Below are positions 43,896 through 51,045 of a DNA stretch of 64,000 nucleotides, piece after piece. The DNA lies in the NCBI GenBank assembly GCA_963707435.1, contig CAVPPF010000007.1, positions 248,001 through 312,000 of the forward strand, read 5' to 3'. Position numbers and translations under genes: made by a program. The notes under the pieces were generated by a model. That model saw nothing but the letters and a program-made list of their open reading frames with translations, was not told where the DNA came from and ran no database searches. The stretch comes from UBA4744 sp963707435 (GTDB lineage: Bacteria > Actinomycetota > Acidimicrobiia > Spongiisociales > UBA4744). Position 1 is the stretch's first letter. Each line of letters opens with the position of its first letter.

Positions 43896-43949
43896 GAACG
43901 TGTGTTCCCAATGTACCGTTTGTGAGACCGCGAATCAAACATATGTTCG
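43896..43949 (-). promoter_or_regulatory. lexA promoter with two LexA boxes
   Basis: Read on the minus strand, TTGATT (43938-43933) and TACATT (43915-43910) are 17 nt apart. One SOS box, GAAC-GTGT-GTTC on the plus strand at 43896-43907, lies just after the -10. A second box at 43937-43948 (AAAC-ATAT-GTTC on the plus strand, one mismatch) touches the -35. Occupation of both would shut the promoter. Confidence 0.72.
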
Positions 43950-43998
43950 CTCGATCCCGCCACCGGCCTCCCGGCCAGTCCGACCGAACTCTTACTGC

Positions 43999-44026
43999 TT
44001 GACAGCGAACACATGTTCGATATGAT
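43999..44026 (+). promoter_or_regulatory. SOS promoter of the LysM gene, LexA box in the spacer
   Basis: TTGACA (43999-44004) and TATGAT (44021-44026) are near-consensus promoter elements 16 nt apart. The perfect palindrome CGAACACATGTTCG fills 44006-44019 between them. This copies the layout of the recA promoter and should give tight repression and strong induction. Confidence 0.8.
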
Positions 44027-44038
44027 GGACATCAGACA

Positions 44039-44052
44039 CGAACACCTGTTCG
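44039..44052 (+). promoter_or_regulatory. Second LexA box upstream of the LysM gene
   Basis: CGAACACCTGTTCG at 44039-44052 is a second full SOS box (CGAAC and GTTCG arms intact) just downstream of the predicted transcription start. Two boxes suggest especially tight control, as expected for a toxic division inhibitor. Confidence 0.75.
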
Positions 44053-44062
44053 ATCAGGTTTC

Positions 44063-44084
44063 TGTCACACCCGGTTCGTACAGT
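44063..44084 (+). promoter_or_regulatory. Putative PafBC-type promoter of the LysM gene
   Basis: TGTCA at 44063-44067, 11 nt, then TACAGT at 44079-44084 repeats the TGTCR-N11-TANNNT arrangement found before recA and lhr. It sits between the SOS boxes and the gene, so a transcript from here would escape LexA repression. Confidence 0.6.
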
Positions 44085-44137
44085 GAACCGCAGATGGCGA
44101 AAGCGCCGCCCGGAAACGTACAGCAGGAGGAAAAGGC

Positions 44138-44422
44138 ATGACGATCCGCACCAGCACTCTGACGAGAGCTGTAGTTCTCCTCACCGCGGTCGCCGTGGTC
44201 TTCTTCCTCCTGCTGGCTTCCGGTGCCGGGGCCGGCAACGAGGTTCGGCCTACCGGCCTCCACGTCGTCGCCGCCGGGGAGACGATCTGGTCCATCGCCA
44301 CCGAGCACACCGGTGCCGGCGAAGACGTCCGCTCCACCGTGTTCGACATCAGACGCATGAACCGGATGGAAGACAGCATGATCAGGGTCGGAGATCAACT
44401 GGTTGTGCCGCTCGACTCCTGA
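44138..44422 (+). CDS. LysM membrane protein, YneA/ChiZ-like SOS division inhibitor candidate
   Basis: The 94-residue protein has an N-terminal membrane helix or signal anchor (residues 10-29) and a C-terminal LysM domain (HVVAAGETIWSIATEH ... VGDQLVVPL). A small TM-LysM protein encoded divergently from lexA under LexA control matches B. subtilis YneA and M. tuberculosis ChiZ (Rv2719c), which delay division after DNA damage. nrdR follows, as in mycobacteria. AGGAGG lies shortly before the ATG. The role is inferred from context, operators and architecture. Confidence 0.82.
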   Translation: MTIRTSTLTRAVVLLTAVAVVFFLLLASGAGAGNEVRPTGLHVVAAGETIWSIATEHTGAGEDVRSTVFDIRRMNRMEDSMIRVGDQLVVPLDS

Positions 44423-44477
44423 GGTTTCGCCCGCGGCCGGATCAACGCCGCGTCGTATCGGGTACCCTCGGTCCGAC

Positions 44478-44939
44478 ATGCAATGCCCGTTCTGCGCGTC
44501 TTCGCGTACCCGCGTTATCGACAGCCGACCCATCGAAGACGGCTCGGCTATCCGTCGACGCCGCCTCTGTGACGCGTGCGACAACCGTTTCACCACGTAC
44601 GAGCGAAGCGTGGTGCCGCTGGTCGTTCGCAAACGGGACGGCCGTTTGGAGCCGTTCCAGGTCGACAAAGTCCGCGCCGGGTTCGAGAGCGCCCTGGCGG
44701 ACCGTCCGGTCAATCGCAAGCGACTCGAGGCGATGATTGCCGAGGTGGAGGCGTTGGCTCGCTCGCACGGTCCTCACGTCGACTCAGACGAGATCGGACG
44801 TGCGGTGCTCGGGCACCTTCGGGAGGTCGACCAGGTGGCGTATCTGCGGTTCGCCAGCGTCTACAAGGAATTCCAGGGCGCGCAGGACTTCGAACGGGAG
44901 ATGGCCACCCTCGAAGACTCCGTAGATTCGGGCCGCTAG
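44478..44939 (+). CDS. nrdR: Transcriptional repressor NrdR
   Basis: NrdR represses ribonucleotide reductase genes when dATP/ATP bind its ATP-cone. The zinc ribbon cysteines C3, C6, C31 and C34 (CPFC, CDAC) and the ATP-cone (VVRKRDGRLEPFQVDKVRAGF) are present in the full 153-residue form. TACCCT (44463-44468) ends nine nt before ATG, suggesting a leaderless transcript. The stop overlaps the end of the converging gene by four nt. Confidence 0.95.
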   Translation: MQCPFCASSRTRVIDSRPIEDGSAIRRRRLCDACDNRFTTYERSVVPLVVRKRDGRLEPFQVDKVRAGFESALADRPVNRKRLEAMIAEVEALARSHGPHVDSDEIGRAVLGHLREVDQVAYLRFASVYKEFQGAQDFEREMATLEDSVDSGR

Positions 44940-46480
44940 TCGAGGTTGCCGGCCAACCGGGCGAGGGTCGTGTTGTACTGGTCAAGTTCCTCGGTTGCCC
45001 AGGCAGCCACGGTTTGTAGCGGTCGGGCGATGCCCGTCGTGAGTCTCTCCACGGCCCCGCGCAGCTCGGCCGCCAGGTCCGTAGCCGTCGTTGCATCGCC
45101 CGCCCGGAGCGCTCCGAGGTATTCGATCTGCCACTCGGCGTACCGGCCGGCCAGCAGTTCGCTTTCGGCGCGATGGGCCTCGAAGGCCGGGTCGTTGGGA
45201 AGTGCGGCGATTGCATCGAGTGTCCCGGCCAGTCCCAAACCCAGTTCGACACCGAGCGCTGAGATCTCGTCCGGGGTGGCGGCGATCGGTAGCTCCGGCA
45301 GGACGAAAGCTCGTTCGAAAACGAGGCGGTAGGTCAGTGCATCGCCGAGGCGGCGCTCCACGGCGAGCCCGTCCTGTGATGCGTTGGCCATGTCCGTTCG
45401 GATCGGCGTGAGTGCATCCAACTCGTCGCGCGAGACGAACGGAGGGGTGGCAGCGAGCGGCTCGGACGCCGAAGTGAAGAGGTTGCGCGAGGCCGTGTCG
45501 AGGCGGGAGAGGGTCACCGCCGCGTCGGAGAGACCTTCGGTCGTGACGGCCGGATCGGTGATCCCCAGCATCACCTCGGAGGCGATGGGGAGGACGGAAC
45601 GGGCTTCAGTGATGGCCGTGCGATACGACGAGGTTGCTCGCTCGGCTATCCGACCGGGTTGGCCCATCCCGATGAGGATCAGCGCCAGGACCACGGCGAG
45701 GCCCAGCCCGGCCGCGACGACGATCGTCCAGCGGAAGGTTCGCTCGGGAGCCTGGGAGAATTCGGTTGGAGAGAGGTTGGTGGCGGGCCGGACGGCGTCG
45801 TGCTCCTCGGTAGCGAACCAGAGACGCTCGATGAGTGTGCCGGTGTCGGTGTCGCTCTCGTTCACCATCCTCATGTCGGAGAGAGCCGGAAGTTCATCGA
45901 GTCCGGTCTTCTCTGCGACGGCGACCCGCACCGGGTTCTGCCACTCCGGTTGGATGAGGGGCGTAGCGGCGACGGTCGGTTCGAATCCGGCGGTCTCGTC
46001 GAGTCCCAGCATCTCCAGGAGCGCCGAGCTGTAGACAGAACGCGTCGACTCGTCGGAGGGAGACCATTGTGCTGCAGGGGCCGGGCGCGGTGTGACGGGT
46101 TGAACCGGCGGACGGGCGGGACCGGCCGGTTGGTGGGTGCGAACGGGAGGCTGGGCACGCTGCGGAGCCGGGCGAGCCGGGCGCGGTTTTGCAGTGTTAC
46201 TCGCTTTCGGTGCCGGCCTGGCTTCATCGACAGGGGCAGAAATCCGGGTCGCCCGGTGCTGGCCGGCCGCGGGACTCCGTCCCGGGATGAGTTGCTCCCA
46301 CCAGCTCGGGGCGCGGTGACGCCCCCGGGCCGTAGCGAGGATGGGGCCGTTGATCGGATGACCGGCGAGGCAACGATTGTCGCTGACAGTGACGGTGGCT
46401 CTGCAGGTTGTACAGTAGGCGTGTGGCACTCGCAACTCCGTGGTGTGCCTCCGCCCATGAAAGCCCCACGACTTGCCCAT
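44936..46480 (-). CDS. Zinc-ribbon, proline-rich, single-pass membrane protein
   Basis: The 514-residue protein has an N-terminal cysteine motif (CTTC...C-L-A-GH), a long disordered Pro/Ala/Arg-rich region (residues 60-150), an acidic linker, one membrane helix near residues 255-275 and a C-terminal helical domain of about 235 residues outside. No family is recognised. The N-terminal ribbon and linker suggest an anchored sensor or scaffold. ATG 46480 has AGGAAGG eight nt upstream. Its start codon shares the CATG at 46478-46481 with the dut start on the other strand. Confidence 0.68.
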   Translation of the reverse strand: MGKSWGFHGRRHTTELRVPHAYCTTCRATVTVSDNRCLAGHPINGPILATARGRHRAPSWWEQLIPGRSPAAGQHRATRISAPVDEARPAPKASNTAKPRPARPAPQRAQPPVRTHQPAGPARPPVQPVTPRPAPAAQWSPSDESTRSVYSSALLEMLGLDETAGFEPTVAATPLIQPEWQNPVRVAVAEKTGLDELPALSDMRMVNESDTDTGTLIERLWFATEEHDAVRPATNLSPTEFSQAPERTFRWTIVVAAGLGLAVVLALILIGMGQPGRIAERATSSYRTAITEARSVLPIASEVMLGITDPAVTTEGLSDAAVTLSRLDTASRNLFTSASEPLAATPPFVSRDELDALTPIRTDMANASQDGLAVERRLGDALTYRLVFERAFVLPELPIAATPDEISALGVELGLGLAGTLDAIAALPNDPAFEAHRAESELLAGRYAEWQIEYLGALRAGDATTATDLAAELRGAVERLTTGIARPLQTVAAWATEELDQYNTTLARLAGNLD

Positions 46481-46907
46481 GCAGATTACCTTCCTAAAGC
46501 TCGATAGTGAACTACCTAACCCGGCGCACGCCCATCCCGGCGACGGCGGGGTCGACCTCTATGCGCGCGAAAACGTCCGCCTCGACCCGGCGGCGTGGAC
46601 GACGGTCCCCACAGGTATCGCCGTTGCGATCCCCGAGGGGTATGCCGGACTAGTAGTCCCTCGCAGCGGTTTGGCCGCCCGTTTGGGGGTGGGCGTGGTC
46701 AACGGGCCGGGTCTGGTCGATGCTGGCTATCGAGGCGAGATCAAGGTCATTCTGATCAATCACGGCTCCGAGCCACTGGAGCTGGAGCGGGGAGAGCGCA
46801 TCGCCCAGCTCGTCGTGGTCCCGGTCGTCGACCAGGAGTTCGTCGAGGTAGATGAACTACCGGAGTCGGCGCGAGGTGAGGGCGGTTTCGGTTCGACGGG
46901 CCGGTAG
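46479..46907 (+). CDS. dut: dUTP diphosphatase
   Basis: Dut hydrolyses dUTP to dUMP, preventing uracil incorporation and supplying dTMP synthesis. All five trimeric dUTPase motifs are visible in 142 residues: GDGGVDLYA, PRSGLA, NGPGLVDAGYRGEI, GERIAQLVV and the C-terminal P-loop-like GEGGFGSTGR. ATG 46479 has no ribosome binding site; a TACAGT hexamer at 46411-46416 may serve as a distant -10. It diverges from the zinc-ribbon membrane protein gene with overlapping start codons. Confidence 0.95.
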   Translation: MQITFLKLDSELPNPAHAHPGDGGVDLYARENVRLDPAAWTTVPTGIAVAIPEGYAGLVVPRSGLAARLGVGVVNGPGLVDAGYRGEIKVILINHGSEPLELERGERIAQLVVVPVVDQEFVEVDELPESARGEGGFGSTGR

Positions 46908-46912
46908 GTGCG

Positions 46913-46942
46913 TTGTTGCACTTCGGGCGGAGGCATTACACT
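46913..46942 (+). promoter_or_regulatory. Predicted promoter of the tRNA cluster
   Basis: TTGTTG (46913-46918) and TACACT (46937-46942) are 18 nt apart, with the -10 ending 13 nt before the first tRNA nucleotide. The position just after dut suits transcription of the three tRNAs. Confidence 0.5.
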
Positions 46943-46955
46943 GTCGACCGTTCAG

Positions 46956-47028
46956 GCGGAAGTAGCTCAGTTGGTAGAGCGCAACCTTGCCAAGGTTGAG
47001 GTCGCGGGTTCGAATCCCGTCTTCCGCT
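46956..47028 (+). tRNA. tRNA-Gly(GCC)
   Basis: A full cloverleaf is present: acceptor GCGGAAG pairs with CTTCCGC, the anticodon stem CAACC/GGTTG closes the loop TTGCCAA with anticodon GCC, and the T-arm has GGTTCGAATCC. No CCA is encoded. Confidence 0.95.
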
Positions 47029-47058
47029 CCGCGAGGGGCGATGCGTCGCCCCTCTCTT

Positions 47059-47130
47059 GGCGACGTGGCCGAGTGGTTTAGGCACGGGTCTGCAAAACCC
47101 GTTACACCGGTTCGATTCCGGTCGTCGCCT
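47059..47130 (+). tRNA. tRNA-Cys(GCA)
   Basis: Acceptor GGCGACG pairs with CGTCGCC. The anticodon stem CGGGT/ACCCG closes loop CTGCAAA with anticodon GCA. The T-arm contains GGTTCGATTCC. It lies 30 nt after tRNA-Gly. Confidence 0.95.
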
Positions 47131-47169
47131 CGGGTACCCGACGTGGTTTGATACACTCCGGGTCCCTGA

Positions 47170-47241
47170 GGGCGCTTAGCTCAGGGGGAGAGCGCTTCCC
47201 TGACGCGGAAGAGGTCGTGGGTTCAAATCCCTCAGCGCCCA
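47170..47241 (+). tRNA. tRNA-Val(GAC)
   Basis: Acceptor GGGCGCT pairs with AGCGCCC. The anticodon stem CTTCC/GGAAG closes loop CTGACGC with anticodon GAC. The T-arm has GGTTCAAATCC, and CCA follows the discriminator A in the DNA. Confidence 0.95.
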
Positions 47242-47244
47242 CCA

Positions 47245-47272
47245 GAGAACCCCCGTAGTTGCGGGGGTTCTC
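47245..47272 (+). terminator. Terminator-like hairpin after the tRNA cluster
   Basis: Eleven base pairs (GAGAACCCCCG with CGGGGGTTCTC) close a six-nt loop immediately after tRNA-Val. There is no T-run, as is common for actinobacterial terminators. Confidence 0.7.
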
Positions 47273-47405
47273 GGATATTGGGGGTGAACCGCCGAGGCGA
47301 GGTTGTTGGTCCAGGTCGTGCAGTGGCGGGAGCGGTCGGTGTGGGCGGCGTTTCTGTCTGCTGATACTGGTCGTACCGACTGATCGGGGCCTGTAGGGTC
47401 GCAGC

Positions 47406-47579
47406 ATGCCCGACGTAGAAGACCGCAGGTCTCGCCAACGAATTCCTGCCGGGGTGGGGATCATCATTGGGATCAGTCTCGGAGTTGTCCTGTTCGTTGC
47501 AGCTGACAATCCGGTTTGGATCGGCCTGGGTGCTGGCCTCGGGATGCTGTTCGGTGCCGGTTGGGTGAAACGCGGCTGA
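47406..47579 (+). CDS. Small membrane protein with glycine-zipper-like helices (57 aa)
   Basis: A short polar N-terminus with several arginines is followed by two hydrophobic segments (VGIIIGISLGVVLFVA and VWIGLGAGLGMLFGAGW) with GxxxG spacing, so it is probably a two-helix hairpin in the membrane. TAGGGT (47394-47399) ends six nt before ATG, the same leaderless pattern as neighbouring genes, which supports expression. No family name is recognised. Confidence 0.6.
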   Translation: MPDVEDRRSRQRIPAGVGIIIGISLGVVLFVAADNPVWIGLGAGLGMLFGAGWVKRG

Positions 47580-47759
47580 CTGCACGAACCCCGGTTTGTC
47601 CAGCACGAGGTCCGCTTCGGCACCATCATCGAACTGAGCGAGGATCTGATGCCAGCCACCCCGTCGGTGACCGGCGTGATGCTGGCCCACACCGCTCGTC
47701 TCGATCTGACGGGCCGGCGTCCGCGCCGAAGACAACAAGAAGAACCTATCGTTCTGATG

Positions 47760-48206
47760 ATGGAGAACGACTTTGTGCCCGACGGGTTCGATGTGCCGAC
47801 AGCCTTCGCGGGACCGGGATTCCGGTTGGAGCCACTGGGCCCTCAGCACAACGAGCAGGATCACGAGGCGTGGATGTCGAGCATCGACCACATCCGGTCG
47901 ACTCCCGGGTTCCCCGATGGCGAATGGCCGGAACCGATGTCGCCTGACCGAAACCTCCAGGATCTGATCCGCCACGCACGAGACTTCCAGAGCCGCACCG
48001 GGTTCACGTATTCCATCCTCGACGGCGACGAGGTCATCGGCTGTGTCTACATCTATCCGTCTCGCCTCCCGGGTTCTGACGCCGGGGTGCAGTCGTGGGT
48101 GCGGGAGAGTCGGGCCGAAATGGATGTCGTCGTCTGGAGGGCGTTATCCGCATGGATCGAGACCGAGTGGCCTTTCGTCAATCCGCACTACGAACCACGC
48201 TTGTGA
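47760..48206 (+). CDS. GNAT-like N-acetyltransferase family protein
   Basis: The 148-residue protein resembles short GNAT-fold proteins: FRLEPLGPQHNEQDHEAWMSS at the start, a central FTYSILDGDEVIGCVYIYPS strand pair typical of the beta4-beta5 region, and a C-terminal helix (WVRESRAEMDVVVWRALSAWI). It lacks a clear acetyl-CoA Q/RxxGxG/A loop, so activity is uncertain. ATG 47760 is preferred because TATCGT (47747-47752) ends seven nt upstream. It is convergent with the oxidoreductase gene. Confidence 0.68.
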   Translation: MENDFVPDGFDVPTAFAGPGFRLEPLGPQHNEQDHEAWMSSIDHIRSTPGFPDGEWPEPMSPDRNLQDLIRHARDFQSRTGFTYSILDGDEVIGCVYIYPSRLPGSDAGVQSWVRESRAEMDVVVWRALSAWIETEWPFVNPHYEPRL

Positions 48207-48228
48207 AGCCGGGTTGTCTGCCGGCGGG

Positions 48229-49197
48229 TCAGATCGTGATGACCACCTTGCCCTGAGCGTGTCCCTCACCGAGGTAGGCGAAGGCCTCGGCGGCATCGGA
48301 GAGGGCGTACATGCGGTCGATAACGGGTGTGACCTTGCCTCTCTCCATCAGTTCGGCGATGACGGTGAGGTCGTCGGTACTGTTCTTGGCCAGCATCGTC
48401 GTCATCTTCTGGGGCCGGAACGCCGAGGCGAGCATGGGCTCGAGAACCATCTTGAGCGGACCCCCCCAGCTGCCGCCGATGTCTCCGCCGACGGCAACCA
48501 GCCTTCCGGCCCGGGTGAGCGCACGCCGGAGGTCTGCCATGGGGCGGTCTCCTGCGACCTTGAGAATCACGTCGTGTTCTTGGTCGCCGTCGATGAAGTC
48601 TTCCCTGGTGTAGTCGATGACGTGGTCTGCGCCCAGCGATCGGGCGATGGGGACGTTGCGGGTGCTGCAGATTGCGGTGACCTCGGCTCCGATCGCTTTG
48701 CCGATCTGGACGGCGAATGTGCCGACGCCACCGGAGGCTCCGACGATCGCGACTCTCTGACCAGCCCGGACCTGTCCCTTGTCTCGCAGTGCCTGAATGG
48801 CGGTGACGCCCGCCATCGGGACCGCCGCGGCCTGCTCGAAGCTGAATCCGTCGGGTTTGGTGGCGTAGGCGGATTCTCGTGCGGTCGCGTATTCGGCGAG
48901 TGCACCGTTGGACGGTCCGAACACCTCGTCGCCGGGCTCGAAGAGGGTGACCGCAGCCCCGACCGCTTCGATGACGCCGGAGATGTCCACTCCCGGCACG
49001 AGGCGTTTTGGCCGGCGCACACCGGACGTGAGCCGGGCGAGGTATGGCTTGCCTCGCAGCATGTACCAGTCGTAGGCGTTCAGGGACGCCGCCCTGACCC
49101 GGATCAAGACCTGGTCGTCGCCTGGGGCAGGCTTTTCGACATCCTCAAGTGCCAGCACGGAGGGTCGGCCGTAGCTGCGCTGTGTGATTGCTCTCAT
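48229..49197 (-). CDS. Zinc-independent quinone oxidoreductase / medium-chain dehydrogenase
   Basis: The 322-residue protein is a medium-chain dehydrogenase/reductase of the quinone oxidoreductase type. It has the GroES-like N-terminal domain (VRAASLNAYDWYMLRG), PGVDISGVIEAVG, and the NADPH-binding VAIVGASGGVGTFAVQIGK. No catalytic or structural zinc ligands are seen. It probably reduces quinones or enones. ATG 49197 follows GAGG with a five-nt gap, and TATACATT (minus strand 49246-49239) is a likely -10. Confidence 0.88.
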   Translation of the reverse strand: MRAITQRSYGRPSVLALEDVEKPAPGDDQVLIRVRAASLNAYDWYMLRGKPYLARLTSGVRRPKRLVPGVDISGVIEAVGAAVTLFEPGDEVFGPSNGALAEYATARESAYATKPDGFSFEQAAAVPMAGVTAIQALRDKGQVRAGQRVAIVGASGGVGTFAVQIGKAIGAEVTAICSTRNVPIARSLGADHVIDYTREDFIDGDQEHDVILKVAGDRPMADLRRALTRAGRLVAVGGDIGGSWGGPLKMVLEPMLASAFRPQKMTTMLAKNSTDDLTVIAELMERGKVTPVIDRMYALSDAAEAFAYLGEGHAQGKVVITI

Positions 49198-49527
49198 GTG
49201 GTCCTCGCGGTCTTGGACTCGGCCGCCATCTGACCCACAATGTATACGAGCCCGCCACTTCCGGCGCGCCCGCCCGCCGGGTTCCATTCCGCCCGACTCG
49301 CCGGATCTGACCGACCGGGGCACACCGGCAAGGGTCATGGTCCATTGCTTGAAGCGCCGGCATAGGAACACCTGCACTCTCCACGTCAAAGAGCAGGCTC
49401 TGGTCTAGCTGGTCTCAGTCTGTGCGTCTCGTTACGGTGCGTGGATGGTCACACTTGCCTTGCTCGCGTCGAGCGTGGTGACGAATCCGGGACGGAACCG
49501 ATAGAGCCCGACGCTCCGCTGCAGGCT
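49198..49527. other. Intergenic region between two minus-strand genes
   Basis: This 330-nt stretch holds the probable promoter of the oxidoreductase (TATACATT on the minus strand at 49246-49239). I see no plausible gene, RNA or repeat in the rest. Confidence 0.5.
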
Positions 49528-50862
49528 TCAGGGCACGGCATGGGGGAGAACGAACACCCAGTCCGAGAAGTACGTGATCGTCACGTCGGCGCTCACCTGG
49601 CTCACGTTCTGCTGCTCGATGGTGAGCGCGTCCGGCCGGTAGTCGCCCTGGAGCCACTCCGTGTCTGGTTGCCCGGCGCTCCTCAGCGCAACATGGCCAT
49701 CTTCGTGAGTTCCGCCCAGGTCGATGGTGACGGGACTTCCGTCCGAGCACACAAGGGTCTGCACCCCTTCCAACCGCTCCCAGGTGAAGACGAAATTGGT
49801 GTACTCGACCGTGCCTTCGACAGTTCCGTCCGGGAGGAGCGTCACTCTCATCAGAACCGGGTCGACGACGCAGGCGCCGGCCGCGTAGTCCGTGCTGAAC
49901 GTGAGCGTCCCGCTCCCGGCAAAGGTATGCGGGAAGGTCATGGCGGCCTCCGTGGTCGTGGTGGCAACGGTGGACGAGGTTGTTACCCCCGAAGTGGTCG
50001 TTGTCGTCACCACCCCGGCCACGAGTTCGCCGTCGATCAAGACTCGCATGTCCCCTCCGCCATAGCGGAGGGCATCTGCGCAGGCCTCCGACCCCGGGTA
50101 ATCGGACACGGGAGCGGAGGAGGGGGCGATCAGCGTTCCATCTCGTTCGGCCAGCACGATGCAATCGTCGAACACGTCCCTCTTTCCCAGGATCCGGTCT
50201 TCGGTCCACGTGAAGGTGGCAAGCCGTTGCTCTCCAAATACGAGACCCTCCACGATTTGCTCGAGGGAGTACCCGATCTCTGTGAGGGCGACGATCGCCC
50301 CGATGAACGCCTCGACAGTTTCCCGCTTGTTCATTTCGAGCGCAGCGGGCGGCCCGGTGAGGACCTGGCCGCGGTCGGCCTTACTGTTCAAGACATCAAG
50401 GAAGTCTGCCGGCGTCAGCTCGGCGGCAAGCGGGAGCCCCTCGGGAGCTGCCAGGACGAGCGGTTCCCCTCGCGCCTGGGCGAAGACTCCACCGGACGGA
50501 CCCGACGGGGCTACGCCGGGAATGGTCCCATCACGGGCGATTGCGGCGACGTGCTCTGCGATCTGATCAGCTCCGTATCCGGCGTCGAGCGCAAGAACCA
50601 CCGCCGCGAAAGCATCATTGGGTCCGAGACGGTCCACAATCTCCCTGGCGGTCTCCATGGCAGCCGGGTGGATGAGCTCGTCGTAGGCGACCAGACTCAA
50701 TGGGTCAGCGTCCGTCGTGGCGATCGTACTCGTGGTGTCTGTGGCGACTTCGCCCCCGCAGGCCACAAGGACCACCAAGAGGCAGGCAAGGAGACGACCC
50801 AGATCCCATCTGCGGCGCCATGTTCGAGACGTGACCCACCCCCTGTTCGGGAAGACGTTCAC
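49528..50862 (-). CDS. Hypothetical lipoprotein
   Basis: The 444-residue protein has a basic N-terminus and a lipobox (VVLVAC, Cys near residue 35). A helical domain of about 230 residues follows, with four conserved-looking segments such as AFAAVVLALDAGYGADQIAEHV and AFIGAIVALTEIGYSLEQIVEGL that look like an internal repeat. Then come a Thr/Ser-rich linker and a C-terminal beta domain of about 130 residues. It is probably anchored outside the membrane. No family is recognised. The GTG start at 50862 is uncertain; the signal peptide would be more typical with a start about nine codons later. Confidence 0.68.
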   Translation of the reverse strand: MNVFPNRGWVTSRTWRRRWDLGRLLACLLVVLVACGGEVATDTTSTIATTDADPLSLVAYDELIHPAAMETAREIVDRLGPNDAFAAVVLALDAGYGADQIAEHVAAIARDGTIPGVAPSGPSGGVFAQARGEPLVLAAPEGLPLAAELTPADFLDVLNSKADRGQVLTGPPAALEMNKRETVEAFIGAIVALTEIGYSLEQIVEGLVFGEQRLATFTWTEDRILGKRDVFDDCIVLAERDGTLIAPSSAPVSDYPGSEACADALRYGGGDMRVLIDGELVAGVVTTTTTSGVTTSSTVATTTTEAAMTFPHTFAGSGTLTFSTDYAAGACVVDPVLMRVTLLPDGTVEGTVEYTNFVFTWERLEGVQTLVCSDGSPVTIDLGGTHEDGHVALRSAGQPDTEWLQGDYRPDALTIEQQNVSQVSADVTITYFSDWVFVLPHAVP

Positions 50863-51045
50863 CGTTCACCCGACACGATCTTCGAGGGTTCTGCTAGGGC
50901 CGAAAGTCGGTTTCGGGGGGCACGGCTGGCCCTCTGCCGCAGCCGTGACGCCAGCCGTTGGCGTTTCGGTACGCGGGGAACGGCGCGAACGGTCACCGGA
51001 TCGAGATTGCTGCCGACGGTTCCTTCGGGACGCGTCCGGCGGGAC

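Noticed and set aside
46421..46507. A leaderless upstream ORF regulating dut
   Set aside because: The TACAGT hexamer is only 4-6 nt before possible GTG codons, and the 28-codon frame has no features; support is too thin.
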